Below are positions 54,501 through 63,366 of a DNA stretch of 64,000 bases, one piece after another. The stretch comes from an uncultured Paraprevotella sp. GTDB lineage: Bacteria > Bacteroidota > Bacteroidia > Bacteroidales > Bacteroidaceae. Under the pieces are notes generated by a model that saw only the letters and a list, made by a program, of their open reading frames with translations, ran no database searches and had not been told where the DNA came from. Position 1 is the first letter of the stretch. Every line of letters begins with the position of its first letter. The stretch is taken from NCBI GenBank assembly GCA_944320775.1, contig CALUIV010000009.1, positions 1 through 64,000 of the forward strand. Reading direction: 5' to 3'. The translations under genes were made by a program, and so were the position numbers.

Positions 54501-54612
54501 GGGTATTGCCGTTGTAGGCGGTATGGTCGTATCAACGTTCCTGACGATGTATATCGTGCCCTCAATATACAGTTATATATCCACAAATCGTATTAAAAAG
54601 AATGTTGCATGA
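51580..54612 (+). CDS. RND efflux transporter permease (AcrB/MdtB type)
   Basis: The 1010-residue inner-membrane pump shows the RND plan: membrane segment 1 after ELSIRRPVLATVITIIILLF, a large periplasmic loop, a block of segments with the paired aspartates of the proton relay in GLVVDDAIVM, a second loop, and a second block with GLVAKNGILIVEFANQ. It is an HAE1-type (hydrophobe/amphiphile) exporter. The stop codon overlaps the start of the TolC gene by 4 bases (ATGA), so the two are translationally coupled. Confidence 0.95.
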   Translation: MNISELSIRRPVLATVITIIILLFGAIGYMYLGVREYPSVDNPIISVSCSYPGANADVIENQITEPLEQNINGIPGIRSLSSVSQQGQSRITVEFELSVDLETAANDVRDKVSRAQRYLPRDCDPPTVSKADADASPILMVALQSEKRSLLELSEIADLTVKEQLQTIPDVSSVSIWGEKKYSMRLWLDPLKMAGLGITPIDVKNAVERENVELPSGSIEGNTIELSIRTMGLMNTAKMFNDLIIRNDGNQIVRFSDIGRAELGAADIKSYMKMNGVPMVGVVVVPQPGANHINIADAVYQRMEQMRKDLPEDVTYSYGFDNTKFIRASINEVKQTVYEAFVLVIIIIFLFLRDWRVTLVPCIVIPVSLIGSFFVMYVAGFSINVLTMLAIVLAVGLVVDDAIVMTENIYIRIEQGMKPKAAGIEGAKEIFFAVISTTVTLVAVFFPIVFMEGTTGRLFREFSMVISGSVVISSIAALTFTPMLATKILVHKEKKSWFYRKTEPFFEGLNNLYMRSLGAVLRHRIWTIPFMLLTFGLIIWLWNTIPSEMAPLEDRSQITINTRGAEGVTYEYIRDYTEDINQLVDSIVPDAEAVTARVSSGSGNVQITLKNMADRDYTQMEVAEKISKAIRTKTKARSFVQQQSSFGGRRASMPIQYVLQATNIEKLEEVLPKFMAKVNENPVFQMADVDLKFSKPEARIVINRDKANVMGVSTKDLSQTLQYGLSGQRMGYFYMNGKQYEILGEINRQQRNKPSDLRSIYLRSSDGKMVQMDNLIELENSISPPKLYRYNRFVSATISTGLAEGKTIGEGLDEMDKIAKEVLDDTFRTSLTGDSKEYRESSSSLMFAFLLALVLIYLILAAQFESFKDPFIIMLTVPLAIAGALVFMYFNDITMNIFSQIGIIMLIGLVAKNGILIVEFANQKQETGIDKMKAIQDAALQRLRPILMTSASTVLGLIPLAFATGEGCNQRIAMGIAVVGGMVVSTFLTMYIVPSIYSYISTNRIKKNVA

Positions 54613-55940
54613 ATAAGATAAGTTTTTTGGCAACGGCGTTTATATGGTGTTTGGCTTCTGTTGTTTCTGCACAGGAGGAACCAGAGGTTTATACGTTGAA
54701 ACGTTGCCTGGAAATTGGATTGGAAAACAATTATTCCATTCGCCTGGTCAAGATCGACCAGCAAGTCAGTGACAATAATGCTACACCGGCCAATGCCGGT
54801 TTATTGCCGACATTGGATCTGACCGGTGGATATAACGGTGATTTGGGAACCACTCGTACGGAAGCCCGTGATACTGGAATGCGTACCAAAGAAGGTGCCG
54901 CGTATGACCAGGGGGTCAATGTGAATTTGGGATTAAACTGGACTTTGTTCGATGGGTTCAATCTCATTACAAATTATAAGCAGTTGCAGTTACTCAAGCA
55001 GCAAGGTGAACTGAACACTCGTATCGCCGTAGAAGATTTTATTGCTGCTCTGGCTTCGGAATATTATAATTTTATCCAGCAGAAAATTCGTCTGAAGAAT
55101 TTCCATTATGCTATGATGCTGTCAAAGGAGCGTATGCGTATTGTCGAAGAACGTTTTCACATCGGTAACTTTTCGCGACTGGATTATCAGCAGGCTAAGG
55201 TGGATTTCAATGCTGACAGTGCGCAATACATGAAACAACAGGAAGCATTGGCTACCTCTAAAATCAAGCTGAACGAATTGATGTCCAACGAGGATGTAAA
55301 CCGTTGGTTGATTATTCGTGATACGCTGATCAATGTTAATCCGGATTTTGTCTATGCCGACCTTTGGAAGTCAACTTTGCTGACCAATGCAAGCCTTTTG
55401 CGGGCAGATCAAAATACGCGGCTTTCCGAGATGGCACTGAAGAAAGTGCTTTCGCGCAATTATCCGTATGTAAAGTTGAATGCGGGGTATGGCTATAGTT
55501 ATAACCGATATGGTTTGACTTCAACACGGATGCGCGATAATTGGGGGTTGAATGCCGGACTTACTGTTGGTATTAATCTGTTCGATGGAGCGAAGAAGGC
55601 CGAACGTGCCAATGCCCGTTTGGAAATCGAGAACACAAAACTCGTGCGTGAACAGCTGGAATTGTCTTTGAAGGCCGACATGAGCAATCTTTGGCAGTCT
55701 TATCAAAATAACCTTCAGATGTTGCAACTTGAACGTCAGAACCTCGTAACGGCCCGTGAGAATTATGAAATTGCTCATGAACGTTATATGCTTGGCGATT
55801 TGTCGGGTTTTGAAATGCGCGAAGCACAGAAGAGTTTGTTGGATGCGGAAGAGCGTCTGCTTTCAGCCGAATACAATACGAAGATGTGCGAAATATCTCT
55901 GTTGCAGTTGAGTGGCAATATCATGACTTATTTGAATTGA
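54609..55940 (+). CDS. TolC-family outer-membrane efflux protein
   Basis: A 443-residue outer-membrane channel with a signal peptide (about 1-20, cleavage after VVSA) and the TolC internal repeat: two long helical pairs separated by beta segments (YGYSYNRYGLTSTRM and GLNAGLTVGINLFDG are characteristic; the first half has NVNLGLNWTLFDGFN). There is no lipid-attachment cysteine. It is the exit channel for the pump encoded directly upstream and overlaps it by 4 bases. Confidence 0.93.
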   Translation: MNKISFLATAFIWCLASVVSAQEEPEVYTLKRCLEIGLENNYSIRLVKIDQQVSDNNATPANAGLLPTLDLTGGYNGDLGTTRTEARDTGMRTKEGAAYDQGVNVNLGLNWTLFDGFNLITNYKQLQLLKQQGELNTRIAVEDFIAALASEYYNFIQQKIRLKNFHYAMMLSKERMRIVEERFHIGNFSRLDYQQAKVDFNADSAQYMKQQEALATSKIKLNELMSNEDVNRWLIIRDTLINVNPDFVYADLWKSTLLTNASLLRADQNTRLSEMALKKVLSRNYPYVKLNAGYGYSYNRYGLTSTRMRDNWGLNAGLTVGINLFDGAKKAERANARLEIENTKLVREQLELSLKADMSNLWQSYQNNLQMLQLERQNLVTARENYEIAHERYMLGDLSGFEMREAQKSLLDAEERLLSAEYNTKMCEISLLQLSGNIMTYLN

Positions 55941-55995
55941 TGTATTCATTAGACTGTATGGTCATTTATTTAGTATAGAAGGCGGAGGAATCAAA

Positions 55996-57009
55996 ATGGA
56001 AGAAATTCAGCAAAAGAAACATTCCACATGGAAGTGGGGACTTTTAGCATTCCTCATTTTGTTGATGATTGGTGTTGTGGTTAGTTTTGTTTTTATCTTC
56101 TTTCCGTTGAATCGGGAAAAACGAGCTATAGAGGCACATATTTCCTGTTTGGTTCTTCCGCAGCAGGCACGTGTTGCAGGTGTTGTTACCGCTATCCGCT
56201 TTCATAAGGGTATGCGGGTGAATCGGGGGGATACATTAGTTTTGCTTCAGGATAGTACGTATCGGATGTTCGTTCATAAGGCTTCTTCTGAGTTGAACGC
56301 CAGTATGGAGATTAAACGTCAGGCTGATGAGGCTGTTTATGAACAGAATACCAGATATGAAAGATGCAAATATCAGGCAGACAGTGTACGTCGTGTGTTG
56401 GAAGAAAAGGAACAGGTATACTATCGTTATGAAGATTTGTTCCAGACACAAAAGGTTTCCTATGAGATGTATCGGGCTGCTCAGGAGGAGGCTCAGGCGC
56501 AGCAAGAAGTTTACGCACGCTATGAAGGTAGTCGAAAGGATGCTGAACTTATTTTAGCTGAGCTGTTGGGAAAACAGAAGATTGCGGTATCGCAGTATGA
56601 TGCTTGTCGTGCAGCTTTAGAGTTGGCTGAATACAATCTAAACCAATGTGTAGTTCTGGCTACAGACAGTGGACTTATAGATCGTGTTCTGATAGCAGAA
56701 GGGGCCTATGTTGAAGTTGGAAAACCTTTGGTCGGACTAGTCCCTGATCAGGGGAAATGGGTGACTGCCTGCTTTTCGGATGATATGTTGTCTGATGTTG
56801 CAGGCGATGCAATTGTAGATGTCCGGGTTCAATTGCGCGGTCAGTGTTATGATTGGCAAGGGCGTGTTATTGAGGACACTCCGATGGATATGCCCGTTCA
56901 TGGGCAAGGAAGTGGAACTTTTGTCCGTACGGTAACTCTGCCCCATTTGCCCGACAGCTTATTTGCCCGGCTCTATGACGGTCTGTCTGTCGACGTAATC
57001 TTGGAATAA
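55996..57009 (+). CDS. HlyD/EmrA-like membrane-fusion protein without an adjacent pump
   Basis: The 337-residue protein has a short cytoplasmic N-terminus, one membrane segment (about 14-38), a split lipoyl domain (QQARVAGVVTAIRFHKGMRV and the later ATDSGLIDRVLIAEGAYVEV), a long coiled-coil hairpin (about 85-205) and a C-terminal barrel. This is the EmrA/HlyD class, which normally pairs with an EmrB-type MFS pump or an ABC exporter. It follows tolC by 55 bases but no partner gene is next to it; the transcript ends at a terminator. It is thus either a second adaptor for the RND/TolC set or works with a pump encoded elsewhere. Confidence 0.88.
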   Translation: MEEIQQKKHSTWKWGLLAFLILLMIGVVVSFVFIFFPLNREKRAIEAHISCLVLPQQARVAGVVTAIRFHKGMRVNRGDTLVLLQDSTYRMFVHKASSELNASMEIKRQADEAVYEQNTRYERCKYQADSVRRVLEEKEQVYYRYEDLFQTQKVSYEMYRAAQEEAQAQQEVYARYEGSRKDAELILAELLGKQKIAVSQYDACRAALELAEYNLNQCVVLATDSGLIDRVLIAEGAYVEVGKPLVGLVPDQGKWVTACFSDDMLSDVAGDAIVDVRVQLRGQCYDWQGRVIEDTPMDMPVHGQGSGTFVRTVTLPHLPDSLFARLYDGLSVDVILE

Positions 57010-57029
57010 AAATGAAGGGCATCCAATAG

Positions 57030-57078
57030 AAAAGCCTCATCGCATGCCATAAATGATTTTGCGATGAGGCTTTTTGTT
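57030..57078. terminator. Bidirectional terminator between the efflux operon and the amylase gene
   Basis: Fourteen-base perfect stem AAAAGCCTCATCGC (57030-57043) with GCGATGAGGCTTTT (57061-57074), T residues on the right and A residues on the left. Confidence 0.92.
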
Positions 57079-57106
57079 ATTTTAAATAGGGGTATACCGT
57101 ATATTT

Positions 57107-58798
57107 TTAGATTCTGATTTTCCAGATACAGCCGCTTAAGGCAGGCACAGTAAGACAAACCGGTAATTCCGGTGAGATATCCAAATGTGTTTTTTTTCCG
57201 GTAATCAGTTCCGTTGCGGTAACCTGTTCTTTTTGGGGAATATTCAGGAAATCAAAGGCATGTTGTGGAATATGTATTTTGTTGGTTTGCTCCTGATCGC
57301 TGAAATTGGCAACGAGCAGAAGAAGTTCTTTTCCGGAACGGCGCAGGAATACATATTCATGGGTTTGATCGAAATCTTCGCTTTGCGGATTTACATACAT
57401 CAAATCGTAGAAGGCACCTTCCCGCAGTGCTTTTTCACTGTTGCAAAGTTGGAGAATGCGAGCATAATATTTTTGCAGTTCTTTCTCATTTTCACTGAGT
57501 TGTTTGCCGTCGAAACGTCCTGAAGCACGCCAACGTTTTATGCTGTCAATTGTCCAATAGTCGAAGATGGTGGTCCGTCCGTCAAGTCCGCTGAATCCTT
57601 CTTCGTTCATGCCACGTTCGCCAAGCTCCTGTCCGAAATAGATCATCATCGGATTACAACCCATGCAGGCACTGACTAACAACGGGGCGCGGCCTTTTCT
57701 TGCATCACCAGCAAAAAAGTCTGATGCAAGGCGCTGTTCGTCATGATTTTCCAGGAAATTGAGCATGTGAATTTTAATGTCGTCTACGGACTGCCAGCAT
57801 CCTGTAATCGAACTGGCCGGAATACAACCGCATACGATTGCTCTCAGATTGTCGTAAAGTCCCACTTTGTCATAAAGGAAATCGAACTGCCCTTGGTGAA
57901 TATAGTTGCGATATTCAGCCGGATTATAGACCTCGGCTATGAAAATGATATCAGGGTGAGCTTCTTTCACTTGCGGTATAACCCATCCCCAAAAGGCTGC
58001 AGGAACCATTTCGGCCATATCGCACCGGAACCCGTCAACTCCTTTTCCAGCCCAGAAAAGCAGAATGTCGCGCATCTTGAACCAGGTGTCAGGTATGGGG
58101 TCAAAATGACATTGGTGACCGCCGCAATAGTCAATTCCATAGTTCAATTTGACTGTTTCGTACCAGTCGTTAATTCCAGGCCATGCGCTGAAATTGTCGT
58201 TACCTGTAGCTTTGGCCGGATATTCCCGGTAGGCAGATTGTCCTTCTTCCGGAGCATTGAAATTCAGATGCAGTTCTTCGTTAGGAATATAATAGAAATT
58301 ATTTTGTGGATTGAAGGCATGGTCTTTATTGTCATTTTCACCTAAATCTTTAATGCCTTCAGGTTTGCAATCGGAATGATATTGACGCGCTACATGGTTG
58401 GGAACAAAGTCGATGATCATCTTCAGACCTGCTTTGTGTGTTCTTACCACCAGATTTTCAAATTCTTTCATGCGTTGATCCACCTTGGTTGCCAAATCCG
58501 GATCAATATCGTAGTAGTCTTTGATTGCATATGGCGACCCCGCCTTGCCTTTAACGACTTGAGGATGATCGGCAGCAATGCCAAATTCCGTATAATCTGT
58601 CTGTGTAGCATGTTCGATGATTCCGGTATACCAGATGTGTGTTGCTCCTAACTGTTTGATTTCTTCGAGTGCTTTGGCTGTAAAATCAGCCATGCGGCCG
58701 CAACCATTCTGTTTTTTATCGCCATTTTTTACCGGTTTGACTGCATTGCTGCCAAACAAACGGGTAAATACCTGATAGATGATGATTTTCTGATTCAT
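57107..58798 (-). CDS. Intracellular alpha-amylase family glycoside hydrolase (GH13)
   Basis: A 563-residue GH13 enzyme without a signal peptide. The conserved regions are present: DFVPNHVAR, GFRCDMAE with nucleophile D260, FIAEVYNP with acid E289, and FLENHDEQR with D353. A C-terminal beta domain (LRRSGKELLLLVANFSDQEQ) ends the protein. It should degrade or rearrange alpha-1,4-glucans or maltooligosaccharides inside the cell. It is preceded by the fabD terminator and has no clear promoter box of its own. Confidence 0.93.
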   Translation of the reverse strand: MNQKIIIYQVFTRLFGSNAVKPVKNGDKKQNGCGRMADFTAKALEEIKQLGATHIWYTGIIEHATQTDYTEFGIAADHPQVVKGKAGSPYAIKDYYDIDPDLATKVDQRMKEFENLVVRTHKAGLKMIIDFVPNHVARQYHSDCKPEGIKDLGENDNKDHAFNPQNNFYYIPNEELHLNFNAPEEGQSAYREYPAKATGNDNFSAWPGINDWYETVKLNYGIDYCGGHQCHFDPIPDTWFKMRDILLFWAGKGVDGFRCDMAEMVPAAFWGWVIPQVKEAHPDIIFIAEVYNPAEYRNYIHQGQFDFLYDKVGLYDNLRAIVCGCIPASSITGCWQSVDDIKIHMLNFLENHDEQRLASDFFAGDARKGRAPLLVSACMGCNPMMIYFGQELGERGMNEEGFSGLDGRTTIFDYWTIDSIKRWRASGRFDGKQLSENEKELQKYYARILQLCNSEKALREGAFYDLMYVNPQSEDFDQTHEYVFLRRSGKELLLLVANFSDQEQTNKIHIPQHAFDFLNIPQKEQVTATELITGKKTHLDISPELPVCLTVPALSGCIWKIRI

Positions 58799-58820
58799 AG
58801 TATTTGTGCTTGTTTTAAAA

Positions 58821-58893
58821 TAAAAACATTCTGAACAACAGGCTGCATTAGTATGGAAAAACAGAATGCCATGCCGGATGTTCAGAATGTTTT
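58821..58893 (-). terminator. fabD terminator with a long loop
   Basis: On the minus strand AAAACATTCTGAAC (58893-58880) pairs perfectly with GTTCAGAATGTTTT (58836-58823), then TATTTT. The loop is 43 bases, longer than usual. Confidence 0.75.
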
Positions 58894-58933
58894 CAGAAAA
58901 AGAGTTTCCTTTTCTATTTGCGTATTTATGGTA

Positions 58934-59830
58934 TTAGGCGATACCGCATACGCTTACTTCGGCATTGCCTTTAGCAATTTTTCCAATCATACCCTGAAGA
59001 GCCTTTCCAGGACCGCATTCGGTAAACTCGGTCGCACCGGCTGCAATCATGTTCTGTACTTCCTGGGTCCAGCGTACTGATGCTGTCAACTGTGCGATCA
59101 GATTTGCTTTAATTTCTTCCGGATTGGTATGTGCCTGAGCATCTACATTCTGATAGATCGGACATTTTGGTGTGTTGAAGGTTGTAGCCTCGATTGCTGC
59201 CTGAAGTTCGTCTTTTGCGGGTTGCATCAAAGGAGAGTGGAATGCACCGCCTACAGGGAGAACCAAAGCACGTTTGGCACCAGCTGCCTTAAGTTTTTCG
59301 CATGCTGCATTGACTGCTTCGATATTACCACTGATTACCAACTGACCAGGACAGTTATAATTAGCAGGAACTACAATATTTTCTTCTGAGCTTACTTCGG
59401 CACAAACTTTTTCGATGGTTTCATCGTCGAGACCAACGATTGCTGCCATTGTAGATGGAGCTGCTTCACAAGCTTTCTGCATTGCCATGGCACGTGCATA
59501 AACCAATTTCAGGCCATCTTCAAAATTCAAGGCACCAGCGGCAACCAAAGCAGAGAATTCACCTAATGAGTGTCCGGCTACCATGTCCGGCTGGAATTCA
59601 TCTCCCAGGCTCATGGCCTTGATTACTGAATGCAGGAATACGGCAGGCTGAGTGACTTTAGTTTGTTTCAATTCCTCGTCAGTACCACTGAACATGATAT
59701 CTGTGATACGATAACCAAGGATTTCATTGGCTTTTTCAAAAAGTTCTTTTGCCAGTGGGTTGTTTTCGTAGAGATCTTTTCCCATACCTACGAATTGGGC
59801 TCCCTGTCCGGGAAATACAAATGCTTTCAT
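58934..59830 (-). CDS. fabD: Malonyl-CoA:acyl-carrier-protein transacylase
   Basis: FabD loads malonyl groups onto acyl-carrier protein for fatty-acid synthesis. The 298-residue protein has FPGQGAQ (6-12), the nucleophile elbow GHSLGE with Ser88, an arginine in KLVYARAMAMQ, the catalytic histidine in GGAFHSPLM and the C-terminal ECGPGKALQGMI. The length is normal. It is not next to other fab genes; fabI is 10 kb away on the other strand. Confidence 0.96.
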   Translation of the reverse strand: MKAFVFPGQGAQFVGMGKDLYENNPLAKELFEKANEILGYRITDIMFSGTDEELKQTKVTQPAVFLHSVIKAMSLGDEFQPDMVAGHSLGEFSALVAAGALNFEDGLKLVYARAMAMQKACEAAPSTMAAIVGLDDETIEKVCAEVSSEENIVVPANYNCPGQLVISGNIEAVNAACEKLKAAGAKRALVLPVGGAFHSPLMQPAKDELQAAIEATTFNTPKCPIYQNVDAQAHTNPEEIKANLIAQLTASVRWTQEVQNMIAAGATEFTECGPGKALQGMIGKIAKGNAEVSVCGIA

Positions 59831-59919
59831 TGTTTTTATCTTTTGATTATTTTAGTTTGTATCTATTATGTTCTTTCTGCTATTGCAGGGAACGTATTAT
59901 TTTTTGCGAATATACGAAT

Positions 59920-60747
59920 TTATTGCCGGATAATGGCTTTCTTTGGGTTAAAAAAATGATTGAGCGGCCCATGTCCGCTACCTATATGGATTGCTGTAGC
60001 GGATAGCAAGGCGTTGTTCAGGTATTTTTTGGCTTCGCCAACTGCTTCTGGAAGCGGATACCCTTGTGCGAGAAAAGCCGTTATAGCCGATGAAAGGGTA
60101 CAACCGGTACCATGTGTATTCCGAGTTTCTATCTTTGGGCTCGAATAATGATAGGGAGTTTCCGGAGTCTGAATCGTGTACAGAAGGTCTGTTGATTCCG
60201 GTCCGTTTCTATGGCCGCCTTTAATGAGTACAGCTTGGGTTCCCTGTAGGAAGAATTGTTTAGCTGCTTGTTGGAGCTGTGTTTCGTCTGTGTCCGTGAT
60301 TCCAGTTAATTTGCTTGTTTCCGGAAGATTGGGTGTGATTAACGTACAAAGAGGGAACAACATGTCTTGCATACATGCAATCGTATCGGGAGTGACGAGG
60401 GGGTGTCCGTTCGATGAACAGATAATGGGGTCAAGTACAAACTGTGCTGTTTCTTTATAGTCTGCAATTTCTTCACTTACAGCGCGAGCAATTTCATAAT
60501 TGCCTAACATTCCGATTTTAATGGCCGTTGGTTTCAGATCGCTCAATACGGCCCGGATCTGCTGGCGGACTATTTCTGCCGGTAATGGATAAACAGACTG
60601 TACGCCACATGTATTCTGTACGGTAACTGCTGTAATGACAGAAGCAGCATAACAACCGAGTGCGCTTAGAGTTTTGATGTCGGCCTGAATTCCGGCTCCG
60701 CCACTACAGTCGGAACCGGCAATAGTCAGTGTAGTAAGGTAGTGCAT
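59920..60747 (-). CDS. thiD: Hydroxymethylpyrimidine/phosphomethylpyrimidine kinase
   Basis: ThiD phosphorylates HMP and HMP-P in thiamine synthesis. I use ATG 60747 (275 residues), because the protein then begins MHYLTTLTIAGSDCSGGAG as the family does; the start at 60801 would add 18 foreign residues and overlap the next gene. AGIQADIKTLSALGCY, KIGMLG, the phosphate-binding stretch VLIKGGH and NTHGTGCTLSSAI are visible. There is no TPP riboswitch before it. The GH109-like gene ends 37 bases upstream, so they are probably co-transcribed. Confidence 0.94.
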   Translation of the reverse strand: MHYLTTLTIAGSDCSGGAGIQADIKTLSALGCYAASVITAVTVQNTCGVQSVYPLPAEIVRQQIRAVLSDLKPTAIKIGMLGNYEIARAVSEEIADYKETAQFVLDPIICSSNGHPLVTPDTIACMQDMLFPLCTLITPNLPETSKLTGITDTDETQLQQAAKQFFLQGTQAVLIKGGHRNGPESTDLLYTIQTPETPYHYSSPKIETRNTHGTGCTLSSAITAFLAQGYPLPEAVGEAKKYLNNALLSATAIHIGSGHGPLNHFFNPKKAIIRQ

Positions 60748-60784
60748 GATTTTCGTGTATAAGCGTGAAGCAATACGGATCCTA

Positions 60785-61993
60785 TCAGTACGCAAAGTCA
60801 AATCCTTTAATCAGATTCCAGCGTCCACGGGTGAAATCAGGTATGGATACGGGTTGGCTGCCACGGTCAACAGAAATACTGCTTAATTCGGTAATACAAG
60901 ACCATTCGGCTGAATCATAGACATCGATGTCTAAGGGGAGTCCGTTTCGGAGACAGTAAATCAGGCGTCGGTCCATAATATAGTTCATTTCGTTCGGGAC
61001 ATTCCTTTGTCGTCCTTCAGCACCGATTGTTGCAGTAAGCCGATGCTCATATTGTTTCATCAAGGATTCTGTCGCTTCACCTTCCAAAGCATCATGACCA
61101 TCGAGCATGATGCAGCGAATCGGGTATTTTTGCGTAAATCCTTTTGTACCACAAGTTGTCTGCATACGGCTGTATGGACGTGGGGTACTGACATCGTATT
61201 GGATAAGAATGGATATCCCGCGTACCGTCCGGATCAGTGTGTTATTGATATTCAGATGAGCGTCATCCGAAGTATGAGCATTTCCAGGCATGGCAACAAG
61301 ATAATCCAAGCGGTCGCCTCGATGGATATTGAGTAACTGACAGATCGGCCCTAACCCATGGGTAGGATAGGGGTTACCTGAAAAATGCATACTGTATTTA
61401 GCCATCCAGTTGTTATAGTAGCCTCCGTGTTTTGTATCGGCAGCATAGCGTTCTCTCAAATCGTGTATATAGGCTCCTTCGCAATGGTTGATTTCACCCA
61501 ATGCACCAGTACGGGCCATTTGGAGTGTGGTTAGTGTAAAGGGGTCGTAACAGCAATTTTCAAGCATAAAACAGTGTCGTCGTGTTTGTTCTGCTGTATT
61601 GACAACAGCCCAGCATTCTTCGACCGACATGGCCAGTGGCACTTCAACTGCAACATGCTTTCCCCATTCCATGGCATGAATGGCAATTGACGGATGACTG
61701 TTCCAGTCCGTACAAATATAAACGAGATCAATTTCTTTCCATTCACAAAGAGCTTTCCAACTGTCTGTGCCATTGAATTCACGGGCTTTTGGTTTCCCGT
61801 GTCGATTGAGCATGTCTTGCGCTTTTCTCAGATTGTCTTCGCTGAGATCGCAAAGTGCTTTTATTTCGATATCGTCAAGAATCATATATCGTTCAAGCGT
61901 ATCCATGCCGCGATTCCCTAAGCCGATAAAACCAATGCGAACTACTGGGAGAGGAGCGCATCGAAGTTGTAGAACGTGGTTGTTCGTTTCCAT
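60785..61993 (-). CDS. Gfo/Idh/MocA oxidoreductase-fold protein of the GH109 type
   Basis: The protein has an N-terminal Rossmann motif GFIGLGNRG and, in the second domain, ENCCYD and [17 protein letters not shown], the Tyr/His-containing motif that marks NAD-dependent glycosidases of family GH109 (alpha-N-acetylgalactosaminidase is the known activity). Unlike most GH109 proteins it has no Tat or other signal peptide, so it should act in the cytoplasm. I start at ATG 61993 (402 residues); the alternative start at 62023 is a TTG that overlaps the -7 box. The natural substrate is uncertain. Confidence 0.87.
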   Translation of the reverse strand: METNNHVLQLRCAPLPVVRIGFIGLGNRGMDTLERYMILDDIEIKALCDLSEDNLRKAQDMLNRHGKPKAREFNGTDSWKALCEWKEIDLVYICTDWNSHPSIAIHAMEWGKHVAVEVPLAMSVEECWAVVNTAEQTRRHCFMLENCCYDPFTLTTLQMARTGALGEINHCEGAYIHDLRERYAADTKHGGYYNNWMAKYSMHFSGNPYPTHGLGPICQLLNIHRGDRLDYLVAMPGNAHTSDDAHLNINNTLIRTVRGISILIQYDVSTPRPYSRMQTTCGTKGFTQKYPIRCIMLDGHDALEGEATESLMKQYEHRLTATIGAEGRQRNVPNEMNYIMDRRLIYCLRNGLPLDIDVYDSAEWSCITELSSISVDRGSQPVSIPDFTRGRWNLIKGFDFAY

Positions 61994-62020
61994 ATGTATC
62001 GGGTTTCTGTATTCGTCTGC

Positions 62021-62028
62021 CAAAGTTA
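62021..62028 (-). promoter_or_regulatory. Promoter -7 box (TAACTTTG) of the GH109-like/thiD operon
   Basis: The minus strand reads TAACTTTG, 28 bases before the ATG at 61993. Its position argues against the TTG start at 62023. Confidence 0.65.
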
Positions 62029-62102
62029 ACTATTTTTGCCGACTTAGGGAATATTACGGACTATTTTACTGGTATTTCTTTTGCGATAAATGAAATCAAA
62101 CT

Positions 62103-63251
62103 TTAAATATTATATTCTTTCTGATAACATTTATAAAAAATCAAAAACAGGATAAAGCCACACAAGGCAAATGGCACTCCGCTCAATGCAGGAAGCGTAT
62201 AACTATGTGTTACAGCTATTCCTCCTACATAAGCACCAATAGCGTTACCCAAATTAAATGCCATTTGAACGCATGCTCCACCCAGCAGTTCTCCACCAGG
62301 AGCTACCCTGATAATGAGCAGTTGTTCGGGGCTTGATACTGCAAAAAGTCCGGCAGTACAGAGCGTCATCAGGATTGCTGACAACCAAGGATTGTCGGAT
62401 AGGAAATAAATGCCTAACAAGATAATGCAAAGAGCTCCTTGTACTAAAGTACCAACTCGGCCAGGTGTGTAGCGGTCGGACATACGGCCACTGATCAGAT
62501 TGCCTGCGACCATACCGAAGCCGGCCAGCATCATTAATGCTGTAATGCTTTCATCGCTGAATTTGGATACGTTTGTCAGGAGTGGATTAATATAACTGTA
62601 CCAGCAGAATACACCTCCATTGCCCAGTGCAGTTGCTCCCAGGAGGAGCCAAGGAGCAGGGTGGCGAAGAAATCGGAATTGTCCTTTGAAGCCTGTATCT
62701 TCTAATCCTTCAACATTGGGTACCCAGCGCCAAATATAATATAGAACAATAACACCCCACATGGCGACCAGTAGGAAAGTGGTTCGCCAGGACAGACTTT
62801 GACTCAGGGATGTTCCGAGAGGAACACCAAAAAGATTGGCAACTGTCATTCCGGCAACCATAATGGATACGGCCTCTGAACTTTTCCCTTTGGCTGCTAG
62901 TTTAGAAGCTACTATGGAAGCAACGCCAAAATATGCTCCGTGGGGCAGGCCGGAGATGAAACGTCCCAACATCAGAATCCAATAGTTGGGGGCTACCGTG
63001 GCACATAAATTTCCTACGATAATTAATGCAACGAGAGACAAAAGGATTTTTTTTAAGGCTATTTTTCTGGCCAACACCAAAACGGGAGCCCCGCAACAGA
63101 CTCCCAAAGCGTATGCAGAAATAAAATGACCGGCCTGAGGTATTGTAATACCCAGGTCGGTGGCAACATACGGTAGAATTCCCATCATTGTAAATTCGGC
63201 TATACCTAGAGCAAGGGTGCCGAATGCTAATGCGATCAGACTCTTTTTCAT
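62103..63251 (-). CDS. MFS transporter, AraJ/arabinose-efflux-like
   Basis: A 382-residue major facilitator with twelve predicted membrane segments. The family marks are TMMGILPYVATDLGI, the helix-2/3 motif LARKIALKKILL, GRFISGLPHGAYFGVASIVA and SGRMSDRYTPGRVG. The AraJ-type members export sugars, sugar phosphates or drugs; the substrate is not known. It has a -7 box upstream. The next upstream gene encodes a sugar O-acetyltransferase, which is a possible partner. Confidence 0.9.
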   Translation of the reverse strand: MKKSLIALAFGTLALGIAEFTMMGILPYVATDLGITIPQAGHFISAYALGVCCGAPVLVLARKIALKKILLSLVALIIVGNLCATVAPNYWILMLGRFISGLPHGAYFGVASIVASKLAAKGKSSEAVSIMVAGMTVANLFGVPLGTSLSQSLSWRTTFLLVAMWGVIVLYYIWRWVPNVEGLEDTGFKGQFRFLRHPAPWLLLGATALGNGGVFCWYSYINPLLTNVSKFSDESITALMMLAGFGMVAGNLISGRMSDRYTPGRVGTLVQGALCIILLGIYFLSDNPWLSAILMTLCTAGLFAVSSPEQLLIIRVAPGGELLGGACVQMAFNLGNAIGAYVGGIAVTHSYTLPALSGVPFALCGFILFLIFYKCYQKEYNI

Positions 63252-63322
63252 AACTTAAGTAAAAATCTAAATTTTTTGTTTTGTCGTTTTGTGTCTTATC
63301 GGATAAACCGATTTTCGGGCTG

Positions 63323-63330
63323 CAAAAGTA
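63323..63330 (-). promoter_or_regulatory. MFS gene promoter -7 box (TACTTTTG)
   Basis: The minus strand reads TACTTTTG, 72 bases before the MFS start, matching TAnnTTTG. Confidence 0.55.
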
Positions 63331-63366
63331 CAAAAAAGTTAGATAAGCGAGTTGGGATCTGGAGAA

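Noticed and set aside
60748-60784. TPP riboswitch before thiD
   Set aside because: The gap to the upstream gene is only 37 bases and contains no thi-box.
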